A stretch of 57,221 nucleotides of DNA from Lachnospiraceae bacterium (GTDB lineage: Bacteria; Bacillota; Clostridia; Lachnospirales; Lachnospiraceae). Made by a program: the position numbers and the translations under genes. This document shows positions 41,874 through 50,073 of the stretch, one piece after another. Under the pieces are notes generated by a model, which did not search any database, was not told where the DNA came from, and saw only the letters and a program-made list of their open reading frames with translations. The first letter of the stretch is position 1; each line of letters starts with the position of its first letter. The DNA is taken from the NCBI GenBank assembly GCA_017438305.1, contig JAFRVX010000009.1, positions 1 to 57,221 of the forward strand, in the 5' to 3' direction.

Positions 41874-42512
41874 TCATCCCCGGAATTTACGGACGGTTTT
41901 GATAAACCGTTCCATTTTTGCAGGATCCTTCAGATGGTCCGTTTCAATGCCGGAGCTCACGTCCACCCCGTAGAGAAAGGAATCCGACGCCTGGCCGCTC
42001 CGAAAGATTTCCAGGGCTTCTTCTATATTCTGCGGATCCAGCCCTCCGGCAAGAAACCAGGGCCGTTTCAGAACTGTCAGCCGCTTCAGCAGGCTCCGGT
42101 CCAGAGTCTTGCCGCTTCCGCGGCCGCTGTCTATAAGAACATAGTCCGCAGTACTGTCTTCCACAGCTTTCAGGTCCTGTTCGGTCTCGACGACGAATGC
42201 TTTGATGACCGGCTTCTCCGTCCGCTTTCTGATGGCCAGGATGTCGGCCTCCGTTTCGCTGCCATGAAGCTGCGCGAGATCGATCACGCCCCGGTTCAGC
42301 AGTCCGGCAATGACCGCCGGATCCTCATCCACAAAAACGCCCGCAGCCCGGATACCGGGATCCAGCAGGGCTTTCAGTTTTGCCGCCTGCTCCTCCGTGA
42401 CCGCCCTCGGACTCTTTTTATAAAAGACAAAACCGATATAATCGGGTCTGAGCCGGTTGGCGGCAAGAATATCCTGCTCCTGGAATAGGCCGCAGCATTT
42501 GATCTTAAGGTC
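41874..42512 (-). CDS. trpF: Phosphoribosylanthranilate isomerase
   Basis: 212 aa from the chosen start MDLKIKCCG; a Met ten codons upstream is possible. TIM barrel catalysing the Amadori rearrangement in tryptophan synthesis. The catalytic cysteine is in the KCCG motif at the end of strand 1 (usually KICG), and the catalytic aspartate is in ADYVLIDSGRGSGKTLD. PDYIGFVFYKKSPR matches the GFVFxxxSPR signature. It is separate from trpC rather than fused. Confidence 0.93.
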   Translation of the reverse strand, partial: DLKIKCCGLFQEQDILAANRLRPDYIGFVFYKKSPRAVTEEQAAKLKALLDPGIRAAGVFVDEDPAVIAGLLNRGVIDLAQLHGSETEADILAIRKRTEKPVIKAFVVETEQDLKAVEDSTADYVLIDSGRGSGKTLDRSLLKRLTVLKRPWFLAGGLDPQNIEEALEIFRSGQASDSFLYGVDVSSGIETDHLKDPAKMERFIKTVRKFRG

Positions 42513-42634
42513 CATCTGTTTCTTCACTTTCTGTTTATGCACCTTGTCAGCGCATACTGTCAGCGCGCTCTGTCATGCCAGCCCGCCGTACAGCCGCCTT
42601 GTCGCGTCTGCCGATGCAGCTGGTTTGTACCAGG

Positions 42635-43423
42635 CTAAAGCAGACGCTTCAGATCCCGGAGCTTTTCAGACTTGTCCTCGGCTGTCATCAGCGCTTCTCC
42701 GATAAGGGCTGCGTCTGCCCCGGACCTTTTTACGGCGAGGACGTCTTCGGCGGTCTTTACGCCGCTTTCTGACACGAAAAGCACGTTTTCAGGCACGAAC
42801 TGCCTTAATGCTCCGGCATTTTCCGTATTCACCGAAAAATCCTTCAGGTTCCGGTTGTTTACGCCGATGATCCTGGCCTTACAGTCAAGCGCTGTTTCGA
42901 TCTCCGAAGCATCATGGGTCTCTGTAAGCGCCGAAAGGCCCAGCTCATCACAGAGCTGCAGCCAGGCTTTCAGCCGGCTTTTTTCAAGGAGCGAAACGAT
43001 CAGGAGCACCGCAGACGCTCCCAGGGCTTTCGCTTCATAAATCATGTATTCATCCACCGTAAAGTCTTTTCTGAGGCAGGGGATGGATACGGCGGAGGCG
43101 ATCTCCTTAAGATACTCATCTGAACCCAGAAACCATTTCGGCTCTGTCAGTACAGATACGGCATCCGCTCCCGCTTCTTCGTACTTCCGGGCGATCTTCA
43201 GATAAGGAAAGTCCGGAGCGATAAGCCCCCGGGAAGGGGACGCCTTTTTGCATTCGCAGATAAAGGACAGGCCGGGTTTTTTCAGCGCCTCCTCGAAGGA
43301 AAACGGTGCAAGCTCCCGAAACCCTTCCCCGGCCCGCTTCCGCATTTCCGTGAGAGGGATCCGCTTCTTTTTTTCTTCTGTCCGGGCCCGGGCGTGATCC
43401 GCCAGCTGATCCAGGATCGTCAT
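42635..43423 (-). CDS. trpC: Indole-3-glycerol phosphate synthase
   Basis: 262 aa. SFICECKKASPSRGLI contains the catalytic lysine and the SPSxG motif; VSVLTEPKWFLGS, LRKDFTVDEYMIYEA and IIGVNNRNLKDFSV are all hallmark segments of this barrel. It forms the indole ring from CdRP. AGGTGAT lies ahead of the ATG. It lies 174 bp after trpD and about 120 bp before trpF; both spacers look non-coding. Confidence 0.96.
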   Translation of the reverse strand: MTILDQLADHARARTEEKKKRIPLTEMRKRAGEGFRELAPFSFEEALKKPGLSFICECKKASPSRGLIAPDFPYLKIARKYEEAGADAVSVLTEPKWFLGSDEYLKEIASAVSIPCLRKDFTVDEYMIYEAKALGASAVLLIVSLLEKSRLKAWLQLCDELGLSALTETHDASEIETALDCKARIIGVNNRNLKDFSVNTENAGALRQFVPENVLFVSESGVKTAEDVLAVKRSGADAALIGEALMTAEDKSEKLRDLKRLL

Positions 43424-43597
43424 ATCATATCACCTGCTTTATTCATACTCACTGCCGCCTGCGGTTTTCCGCAGTTTATGTCTGTCGGCAGCTGTCCGCA
43501 TCCTGCTTTGGTCTGCGGGCAGCCCGCTGCAGCCTGCTGCTTGTTTTGAGCTGCAGCTGCTTTGCGGCCATTCACTGCCTGATTTTACCCGCATCGG

Positions 43598-44614
43598 TCA
43601 GTTATTGCTGAGATCGATCAGTTTTACCAGCGTCTCGTAGGCTTTTCCGGAATCGATGATCTCCGCTGCCAGGCTGATACCGCCTTTAAAGTCCTGGGCT
43701 TTGTCATTTAAGTAAAGGGCTGCGCCAGCATTCAAGAGGACAGCGTCACGCTTCGGGCCTTTTTCTCCCTTCAGGATGGCCCGGGTGATCTCCGCGTTTT
43801 CCTCCGGCGTTCCGCCCCTTAAGTCCTCCCTGGTACAGCGTTCAAAACCGAAGTCCTCGGGTTTTATCGTATAGGTTTTGTACCAGCCGTCCTTAAACTC
43901 GCAGATCAGGGTCGGCGCACTTAAAGAGATCTCATCGAGCTTATCCATGCCGTATACCACCATGCCGCGGCGTACGCCGAGATTCATCAGCACCTTGGCC
44001 AGAGGTTCCACAAGATAATCGTCATAGACGCCCAGCAGCTGGACCTTCGGCGAGCCGGGATTGGTCAGGGGGCCGAGGATGTTGAAAACCGTCCGGAAGC
44101 CCAGTTCCCGGCGGATGGCCCCTACGTACTTCATGGAAGTATGATATTTCTGGGCAAAGAAGAAACACAGTCCGGCTTCTTTCAGAAGTTCCACGCATTT
44201 TTCCGGGCTCTGGCTGATGTTGACGCTCAGGGCCTCCAGACAGTCGGCGGTTCCGGAAAGGGAAGAGGCTGCCCGGTTGCCGTGCTTGCCCACCTTGACG
44301 CCCCCCGCTGCCGCCACGATCGCCGACGTAGTGGAAATATTGAAGCTCTTCGCGTTGTCGCCGCCGGTTCCCACGATCTCGAAGATCTCCATGCCGGTAT
44401 CCACTTTTTCGGCATGGTCCCGCATGGCCGCGGCGCAGCCTGCGATCTCGTCTGTCGTCTCCGCCCGGGCGCTTTTCGTGGAAAGCGCCGCAAGGAACGC
44501 CGCATTCTGGGTGGGTGAGGTCTCTCCGTTCATGATCTCATTCATGACGGTATAGGCTTCTGTATAGGTCAGGTCTTCTTTGTTCACGATTTTTACAATG
44601 GCTTCTCTGATCAT
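43598..44614 (-). CDS. trpD: Anthranilate phosphoribosyltransferase
   Basis: 338 aa. The PRPP and anthranilate-binding signature [15 protein letters not shown] (about 80-95) followed by [20 protein letters not shown] is unmistakable. It is the free form, not fused to TrpG. It is the first gene after the T-box leader; anthranilate synthase genes (trpE, trpG) are not in front of it nor anywhere in the window. The start codon is preceded by AAGGAG. Confidence 0.96.
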   Translation of the reverse strand: MIREAIVKIVNKEDLTYTEAYTVMNEIMNGETSPTQNAAFLAALSTKSARAETTDEIAGCAAAMRDHAEKVDTGMEIFEIVGTGGDNAKSFNISTTSAIVAAAGGVKVGKHGNRAASSLSGTADCLEALSVNISQSPEKCVELLKEAGLCFFFAQKYHTSMKYVGAIRRELGFRTVFNILGPLTNPGSPKVQLLGVYDDYLVEPLAKVLMNLGVRRGMVVYGMDKLDEISLSAPTLICEFKDGWYKTYTIKPEDFGFERCTREDLRGGTPEENAEITRAILKGEKGPKRDAVLLNAGAALYLNDKAQDFKGGISLAAEIIDSGKAYETLVKLIDLSNN

Positions 44615-44727
44615 GATGGTGCTCCTTACTTCTTTTTGATCAGTTGGACTATCGTCTGTCTGCAGGAAAAATCAGCTTTTCCTGCCGCGGGACCTTTTCT
44701 GCCGTTCTGATTGCCAAGGGCTGCGGC

Positions 44728-45025
44728 ATAAAAAAATTCCCTGACAGACTTTTAGAATGTCTGTCAAGGACGAATAAATCCATAGTTTATCCGCGGTGCC
44801 ACCTTGATTCACGGCATAATGCGTGCGCTTAGCAGGATACCAGCATATCCCCGGCAGGTAACGTCTGCCTGAACGTCGCAGAATACTCTGCAGGAGCCTG
44901 GCTCCCGCATTTGACTGCGCCCTCCGCGGTCCATTTGACAGCCTGTTTCTTACCCGACTCTCAGCAACACGGGCTCTCTGTAGAGGCATAACTGCCGTTA
45001 TCTCCGCTTCAACGGTTTAGTATAT
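44728..45025 (-). promoter_or_regulatory. T-box riboswitch leader of the trp operon
   Basis: On the minus strand the conserved T-box AAGGTGGCACCGCGG (44791-44806) precedes a terminator stem CCTTGACAGAC/GTCTGTCAGG (44739-44769) and a T-run (44730-44738). Upstream is a Stem I region with an AGATAACGG-type element and a probable specifier codon TGG (44931-44933), matching uncharged tRNA-Trp. Transcription of trpDCFBA should rise when tryptophan is scarce. Confidence 0.9.
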
Positions 45026-45037
45026 TAAATTTGTGAA

Positions 45038-45066
45038 ATCATACCACAGGTCCTGTCATATGTCAA
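45038..45066 (-). promoter_or_regulatory. Promoter of the trp operon
   Basis: Consensus TTGACA (45061-45066 on the minus strand), exact 17-bp spacer, TATGAT (45038-45043). It lies just upstream of the T-box leader. Confidence 0.85.
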
Positions 45067-45080
45067 CAGGAAGATGGCTG

Positions 45081-45196
45081 CCTCATCCACCACCTGCGGT
45101 GGTCCCCCTTCCCCAGAGGGGAAGGCTTTATGGTACCCGGAAGAACATCCTATGCCTTCCCCCTTGGGGAAGGTGCCCCGAAGGGGCGGATGAGGT
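45081..45196. repeat. REP-like hairpins in inverse pair
   Basis: A forward unit (45081-45126) and an inverted unit (45154-45196) of the CCTCATCC/CTTCCCC-GGGGAAG family flank 27 bp. The pair sits between the prsW stop codon and the trp promoter. Confidence 0.85.
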
Positions 45197-45198
45197 CC

Positions 45199-45918
45199 TC
45201 ACCGTATAAACCTGTCCTCTCTCGCCGTCCGGTTTACCATGATGAAGGAAACCGCAAACAGCACAACGACAAAGGGAATGAACCATACGCTGTCCAGTTC
45301 GGTACTGGCGATGTAATCATAGGTCCCGTGCAGGAGCGCCGGCATAATAACCGCCAGGATGCGGCACCAGCGGGATTCCTTCTGCAGTCCCTGGTTTTCC
45401 AGCCTTCTGGCTATACCGTAGAACACGCCCATGAAGACGCCGAAGCTGGCATGGCCGGGAATGGCGGTCACCGCCCGGACAAGCGCGGTGGAGAAGCCGT
45501 AATGCACCACATAGCTGATGTTTTCCCAGAGGGCGAAGCCTAAAGAGGTAAAGACCGCATAGACCACGCCGTCGTACTGGCAGTTGAATTCCACAGACCG
45601 CCAGGATGCACGGTGCATCATGAAATATTTGGCGCCTTCCTCCGAAAAAGCCACAACGACAAAGTAGAGAAGCACCTGATAAGTGCCTTCATCCTTCACC
45701 GTATGGTTCAGGATAAAACCGAAGACCCTTTCCAGGACCAGGGCGATCAGCGCTGCCAGGATGCCGCTCCTGATCAGGACCCACAGAAACGCCGGATCTT
45801 CGGGTTCCAGCCGGTCCGACCGATAGACCTTTACCATCAGGAAAAGAGCCGGCACGACGGCGGCAATGATCAGCAGAACTTTATAGGACAGAAGCGACGA
45901 AAGCAGAAAATAGAACAT
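45199..45918 (-). CDS. PrsW family intramembrane protease
   Basis: 239 aa, about eight membrane segments. All PrsW motifs are clear: FSEEGAKYFMM (EExxK), SLGFALWENISYV, AIPGHASFGVFMG and the C-terminal PALLHGTYDY. In Bacillus PrsW starts intramembrane degradation of the anti-sigma factor RsiW; in other Firmicutes its targets vary. No sigma or anti-sigma gene is nearby. It follows the GNAT gene by about 30 bp and ends at a REP pair. It fits the family better than the PrsW-like protein at 32455. Confidence 0.88.
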   Translation of the reverse strand: MFYFLLSSLLSYKVLLIIAAVVPALFLMVKVYRSDRLEPEDPAFLWVLIRSGILAALIALVLERVFGFILNHTVKDEGTYQVLLYFVVVAFSEEGAKYFMMHRASWRSVEFNCQYDGVVYAVFTSLGFALWENISYVVHYGFSTALVRAVTAIPGHASFGVFMGVFYGIARRLENQGLQKESRWCRILAVIMPALLHGTYDYIASTELDSVWFIPFVVVLFAVSFIMVNRTAREDRFIR

Positions 45919-45950
45919 GTCAAGGCTCCTTATACTATAGTTCCTCTATG

Positions 45951-46445
45951 CTATAGTTCTTTGATGTAAAACCTGTTCATGGTGCTGTGGACCACGCCCT
46001 CCGGCCGCTCTGTTTCCCGGTAGCCGCATCTTTCATAAAGATGGATGGCTGCCTGCAGGTTCGTATGGGTCTCCAGATACATGCGTTTATAGCCCGTTTC
46101 CCGGGCTTTCTCCTCTATACGCTGCATCAGTTCATAGCTGATGCCCTGCCCTTTTGCCTCATCTGCGAGATAGAGCTTCTGCAGCTCGCAGCAGGCGGGA
46201 TCGGAAAAAGCTTCGCATTCCGCCAGACCCACGCCGCCCATCACCCGGCCTTCCCGGAGAAGGACCAGATAATACCGGCCGGGACAGTCATAAAAAGTGC
46301 TGAGGCGGTCCAGGCTTTTATCATAATACGCTGTTCCGGGAATGTCCAGATGAAAACGCTTCAGATTGGCCCGGATGATGGCCGCCAGCGGTGCGTCATG
46401 GGAAGCGGTCAGCTTTGTATAGATATATACAGGTTCTTTATCCAT
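45951..46445 (-). CDS. GNAT acetyltransferase
   Basis: 164 aa. A GNAT fold with the strand-4/loop ELQKLYLADEAKGQGISYEL (about 91-110) and the C-terminal NLQAAIHLYERCGY motif. The N-terminal region with LDIPGTAYYDKSLD matches many uncharacterised Firmicute acetyltransferases of the AtoC/amino-acid type. The substrate is unknown. It lies 18 bp after the NifX-FKBP gene and 32 bp before prsW, so these three may be on one transcript. Confidence 0.78.
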   Translation of the reverse strand: MDKEPVYIYTKLTASHDAPLAAIIRANLKRFHLDIPGTAYYDKSLDRLSTFYDCPGRYYLVLLREGRVMGGVGLAECEAFSDPACCELQKLYLADEAKGQGISYELMQRIEEKARETGYKRMYLETHTNLQAAIHLYERCGYRETERPEGVVHSTMNRFYIKEL

Positions 46446-46463
46446 TCGTAAAAAGAAAACTCA

Positions 46464-47387
46464 TTACTTCACTTCCACAAGTTCGATCCGGAAGTTCAGC
46501 TCTTTTCCGGCCATCTCATGGTTCGCGTCGAAGGTAATAGTGGTTTCCGTCTTTTCCGCTACCAGCACCGGGACAGGCTGCCCGAAGCGGTTCTGCAGAA
46601 ATACCCGCTGGCCGGCTTCCACATTTTCGGCGCCGGGCATCTGGGCGATGTCAACGGTAAAGATCGCCTCCGGATCTTTTTCGCCGTAAGCTTCCTCCGG
46701 CATCAGATGGACGTCAACGATCTCGCCCACCTTCATATTGGCAACGGCACGGTCAAATCCTCTGATCATCATGCCGGCGCCGCAGACGAATTCCAGGGGC
46801 TCGCCCCGGTCATAGGAAGAATCAAACTGGGTGCCGTCGTTAAAGGTTCCCCGGTAATGGGTGCGGCAGGTCTTTCCCACGTTGGGACCGGTGATGGCGT
46901 CTCCCGCTTCCTCGGCATTGCCGGAACCGGCTTCGTTTTCTTTTCCGCAGTCACAGTCATGGTCCCCGCCGTGATGACCGCAGCAGCCTTCCTCATGGCC
47001 TTCTCCGTGGCCGCAGTGACCGTCTTCGTGCTCACTGCACTCATGGCCTTCACCATGGTGATGATCACAGTTGGATCCTGTATTCTCCAGTTCGCCGCGA
47101 AGATAGGCTTCCACCGCTTCGTCCGCGTTTCCCGAGGCTCCGGCGCAAAGCTCGATGCCGCGGTTTTCCAGGGCTGCCTGGGCGCCGCCGCCGATCCCGC
47201 CGCAGATCAGAACGTCGATGCTGTTTTCCTCCAGCAATCCCGCCAGGGCGCCATGGCCGATGCCGTCGGAATTGAAAAGAGTTTTCCGGACGATCTTTCC
47301 GTCTTCCACATCATAGATCCCGAAGGTTTCCGTCCTTCCGAAATGCTGGAAAATATTACCGTTATCATAGGGTACTGCAATTCTCAT
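46464..47387 (-). CDS. NifX-like domain fused through a His/Cys-rich linker to a SlyD-type FKBP
   Basis: 307 aa. Residues 1-100 form a NifX/NafY-type metallocluster-binding domain (VPYDNGNIFQHFGRTETFGI, then VLICGGIGGGAQAAL). Residues 107-148 are extremely rich in His and Cys (HHH, HC, CGHHGG, CDCG), a metal-binding segment. Residues 172-307 are an FKBP peptidyl-prolyl isomerase of SlyD type (HYRGTFNDGTQFDSSYDRGE, then MIRGFDRAVANMKVGE and an inserted chaperone flap). SlyD normally carries its metal tail at the end and helps deliver nickel; here a cluster-binding domain is added in front. A metal or Fe-S chaperone is likely. It has its own promoter about 75 bp upstream. Confidence 0.88.
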   Translation of the reverse strand: MRIAVPYDNGNIFQHFGRTETFGIYDVEDGKIVRKTLFNSDGIGHGALAGLLEENSIDVLICGGIGGGAQAALENRGIELCAGASGNADEAVEAYLRGELENTGSNCDHHHGEGHECSEHEDGHCGHGEGHEEGCCGHHGGDHDCDCGKENEAGSGNAEEAGDAITGPNVGKTCRTHYRGTFNDGTQFDSSYDRGEPLEFVCGAGMMIRGFDRAVANMKVGEIVDVHLMPEEAYGEKDPEAIFTVDIAQMPGAENVEAGQRVFLQNRFGQPVPVLVAEKTETTITFDANHEMAGKELNFRIELVEVK

Positions 47388-47458
47388 TTTGCGTAAACTC
47401 CGTTTCTGTATTTAATACTGTGCCGGGACGCGGCAAAAGCCGGTCAGACACTTCCGCT

Positions 47459-47487
47459 ATTATGCCATCAATTGACTGAATTTGCAA
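47459..47487 (-). promoter_or_regulatory. Promoter of the NifX-FKBP gene
   Basis: TTGCAA (47482-47487), 17-bp spacer and CATAAT (47459-47464) on the minus strand, about 75 bp before the start codon. Confidence 0.55.
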
Positions 47488-47612
47488 CAGCCGCAAAAAC
47501 AAGGACACGATCAGAACCATACCGACGGAACTAAGATACTGTCAGCAGATGCAGATTCCAGGACGATTTCTGTATATAAATATAAAACCCTGACCGCATC
47601 AGGCTGTTCTTC

Positions 47613-48002
47613 TCACTCATGGATCTCCAGGGGCAGACCGTCGGGGTCCCGGAAAAAGGTGAGTTTTTCGCCGGTATAGTCATCGGTCCTGACCGGTTCG
47701 CATTCGATCCCTTTTGCCTCAAGTTCCTTCACCACCCGGTCGACACTGTCCACCCGAAAGGCAAGGTGCCTCAGGCCGTTCGCTTCCGGCCGAGAAGGCC
47801 GGGCCGGATGATCCTTCATGATAAAAAGCTCCAGTTCTGCGGTGTCATTGATCCTAAGATCGATCTTCCAGTCATCCCGTTCGGGACGGTAATTCTCCCG
47901 GATAACGGGAAAGCCCAGCTTTTCATGGTAAAACGCCATGGCAGCCTCCTTATTGGAACAGATAACAGCAATGTGATGAACGCCCTTCAGCCCGATATTC
48001 AT
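47613..48002 (-). CDS. VOC family (glyoxalase/dioxygenase superfamily) protein
   Basis: 129 aa from the ATG at 48002, which has GAGGAGAAAAGG ahead of it. Paired beta-alpha-beta-beta-beta motifs: GVHHIAVICSNKEAAMAFYH at the start and GLRHLAFRVDSVDRVVKELE in the middle, ending with TFFRDPDGLPLEIHE. Metal ligands His (VHHIAV), Glu (ELELF), His (LRHLAF) and Glu (LEIHE) are all in place, as in lactoylglutathione-lyase-like SMU.1112c proteins. The real substrate is unknown. It is separated from the esterase-like gene by a strong palindrome. Confidence 0.8.
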   Translation of the reverse strand: MNIGLKGVHHIAVICSNKEAAMAFYHEKLGFPVIRENYRPERDDWKIDLRINDTAELELFIMKDHPARPSRPEANGLRHLAFRVDSVDRVVKELEAKGIECEPVRTDDYTGEKLTFFRDPDGLPLEIHE

Positions 48003-48054
48003 AGCCTTTTCTCCTCGTAATCCATTCGTAATACAATGCATTAAACCCGATAAA

Positions 48055-48085
48055 GGGACAGGCACCGTTTAAATGGTGCCTGTCC
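48055..48085. terminator. Perfect palindrome, possible terminator
   Basis: GGACAGGCACC and GGTGCCTGTCC form an 11-bp stem around an 8-nt loop. A T-run follows about 8 nt later on the plus strand only (48093-48099), so it may act as a repeat or as a weak terminator between two minus-strand genes. Confidence 0.5.
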
Positions 48086-48123
48086 TGATGCACTTTTTTT
48101 ACCTGTCGCGCTTTTTCCGCTGC

Positions 48124-48990
48124 TTATTCGTACAGCGGTTTTCTCTTAAGCGGAAGGATCTCGTCCAGCGTCTTCCTGGTCCAGTCTTCCCACATATCGA
48201 AGTTGTGGTCATAGCCCTCGGCAATGATATATTTATGGGGAATGCCCAGCTCCTCCAGGCGGCGGACGTCGCCTTCTACTCTCTGCCTGATGAATTCCTT
48301 GCTGCCGCAGATGACCGTGAAGAACGGCAGTTCAACGCCCTCTTTCACCAGCTTCTCGGCAATGGCGCCGATATCGTTTACGGAGCCGGGGAAGGTCTCC
48401 GCCGGACCGAAGCATGAATTATACTCCGGAAGATGATGGGGCTGGGAGAGATCCTTTACCATCCGGTCCGTATCCAGGGTGTAGCCGATACCGCCGGAAA
48501 TGTCCACGCACATGGCATAGTTTTCAGGCCTCATGAAGGCATTTCCCAGAGCCGCGTTGCCGCCCATGGCATAGCCCATGATGAAATTGTCTTCACGCTT
48601 CGGGCTGGAGGGGAACAAAGCCTGGATGACCTTCGGCAGCTCATCGGTAATAAAGGCCGAATAATCCCGGCCGTAAAGGGCATGGGCGCCGAAGCTGTGG
48701 ACCACGTTCGGAATGACCAGCATAACGCAGTTGTCCTGAGCATAGCGCTCAGCATTGGTATAACGGGCCACAAGGCTGTCCTCATCGCCGCCGCCGTGCA
48801 TGAAATAAACGGTCTGGAACTTCATGCCGGGTTTGTACTGGGGTTTCACCGTTGACTGGTTCAGCCTGGGGTTCAGGCGAAGCTGCTCTTCGGCGTCGCA
48901 GAAGCTCATGTTATCGGTGGGCAGCACCACGGTGATGTCCAGGTAATAGCCCAGGATCTGGCTGCGGTAATTAAAACGCATCGTACTCAT
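48124..48990 (-). CDS. Esterase D-like alpha/beta hydrolase lacking the nucleophile serine
   Basis: 288 aa. The fold is that of EstA/esterase D and feruloyl-esterase-like proteins: oxyanion strand VYFMHGGGDED (about 61-71), nucleophile elbow, and catalytic His at H262 in AEGYDHNFDMWEDW. At the elbow the usual G-x-S-x-G is G139-Y-A-M-G143, codon GCC, so the serine is alanine. The acid position, usually CGxxDFL, reads CGSKEFI. The protein is therefore unlikely to be a normal serine esterase; it may bind carbohydrate esters or have been repurposed. The gene is otherwise intact with a good AAGGAGG site. Confidence 0.75.
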   Translation of the reverse strand: MSTMRFNYRSQILGYYLDITVVLPTDNMSFCDAEEQLRLNPRLNQSTVKPQYKPGMKFQTVYFMHGGGDEDSLVARYTNAERYAQDNCVMLVIPNVVHSFGAHALYGRDYSAFITDELPKVIQALFPSSPKREDNFIMGYAMGGNAALGNAFMRPENYAMCVDISGGIGYTLDTDRMVKDLSQPHHLPEYNSCFGPAETFPGSVNDIGAIAEKLVKEGVELPFFTVICGSKEFIRQRVEGDVRRLEELGIPHKYIIAEGYDHNFDMWEDWTRKTLDEILPLKRKPLYE

Positions 48991-49100
48991 TTACACGTCC
49001 TCCTTATTTGATATACTCGTTATGCTAAGTATACTTTATTTTTGAATCCGTGTAAACCGGCAAATATAAAGGAAGCAGAAGGTCGAAAAGGATCAGGGGA

Positions 49101-49260
49101 CCTCATCCGGCGCTTCGCGCCACCTTCCCCAGAGGGGAAGGCATGCAGAAGACCTTATACAGCGCTTCGCGCCACCTTCTCCGCTGTATAAGCAGTCACT
49201 AAGCTCACACTTCGCTGAAAGCTCGTGTTCACCAAGTGTCTGCATTACCCAAAGGAGAAG
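49101..49260. repeat. REP-like hairpin and a diverged derivative
   Basis: 49101-49143 is a standard CCTCATCCGGCGCTTCGCG...GGGGAAGGC unit. The next 110 bp (CTTATACAGCGCTTCGCG, CTTCTCCGCTGTATAAGC) reuse its core inside a longer palindrome. Together they take up part of the 426-bp gap between divergent genes. Confidence 0.7.
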
Positions 49261-49330
49261 ATTTGGAAGGGTGGATGTAATGATTTTGTAAATAATGGCT
49301 CTTAACCGGTTAATTCCGCCGCGGGCATGA

Positions 49331-49336
49331 TATAAT
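49331..49336 (+). promoter_or_regulatory. Putative -10 of the response-regulator gene
   Basis: TATAAT preceded by a TGA extension, 80 bp before the start codon. No convincing -35 hexamer is seen at the right distance, which suits an activator-dependent or autoregulated promoter. Confidence 0.4.
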
Positions 49337-49416
49337 ACTTATAGCTCATGCTGCGCAAATCCGGCGCATTTTCCCAAATAAGTAAGTGCGAGACCCCTTC
49401 AGAAAGAGGCTGTTTC

Positions 49417-50070
49417 ATGTATCATATTCTTATCGTTGAGGATGATCCCGATATCCGCGACCTCCTTGAATTAAGCTTTACGCAGACAGGGTATCTTACC
49501 ACCACTGCCGCAGACGGCAAAGAGGCGCTGGAAAAAGTGAAGGCCGGCAGCTATGATCTGGCGGTCCTGGATATCATGCTGCCGGAACTGGATGGTTTTG
49601 AGCTGCTGCCCTTTTTCATGGAAAAAGAAATTCCTGTCATTTATGTTTCCGCAAAAGGCCAGGAAGCGGACCGGGTCAAAGGCCTTAAACTGGGGGCCGA
49701 AGACTACCTGGTCAAACCCTTCAGTGTCCTGGAGCTTCTGGTCAGGGCGGAAAAGATCCTGGAAAGGCGTCATCCTGCCGAGGCTGTCATCGAGTATGAC
49801 ACCGTAAAGATCCTGGAGAAAGAACACCGGGTGCTGCTTCAGGATAAGGAAATCCGCCTCACGCCCATGGAATACGCCCTTCTTCTGATGTTCTTCAAGC
49901 ATCCGAACATCGTCTTTACCCGGGAGCAGCTTTTAAAGGAGGTCTGGGGCGACGAATTCTTCGGCGAGACCCGGACCGTGGATAACCATGTGGCTATCCT
50001 CAGGAAAAAACTCGATCTTTCCAAAGCAATTGTCACCGTGTTCCGGGTAGGCTACAAGCTGGAGGTATAA
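49417..50070 (+). CDS. OmpR-family response regulator
   Basis: 217 aa from the ATG after AAAGAGG. Receiver domain 1-115 with acidic cluster EDD at 8-10, phosphoacceptor D52 in AVLDIMLPE, and K in YLVKPF; winged-helix Trans_reg_C domain about 125-217 (LTPMEYALLLMFFKHP, then TVDNHVAILRKKL). It is paired with the kinase that starts 3 bp after its stop. By position it probably controls the downstream lipoprotein-ABC transporter genes, like bacitracin or lantibiotic-response pairs. Confidence 0.92.
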   Translation: MYHILIVEDDPDIRDLLELSFTQTGYLTTTAADGKEALEKVKAGSYDLAVLDIMLPELDGFELLPFFMEKEIPVIYVSAKGQEADRVKGLKLGAEDYLVKPFSVLELLVRAEKILERRHPAEAVIEYDTVKILEKEHRVLLQDKEIRLTPMEYALLLMFFKHPNIVFTREQLLKEVWGDEFFGETRTVDNHVAILRKKLDLSKAIVTVFRVGYKLEV

Positions 50071-50073
50071 GGC

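Noticed and set aside
44672-44989. Leader peptide or small protein in the trp leader
   Set aside because: The region is fully explained by T-box structure and terminator; the open frame runs through the conserved RNA elements.
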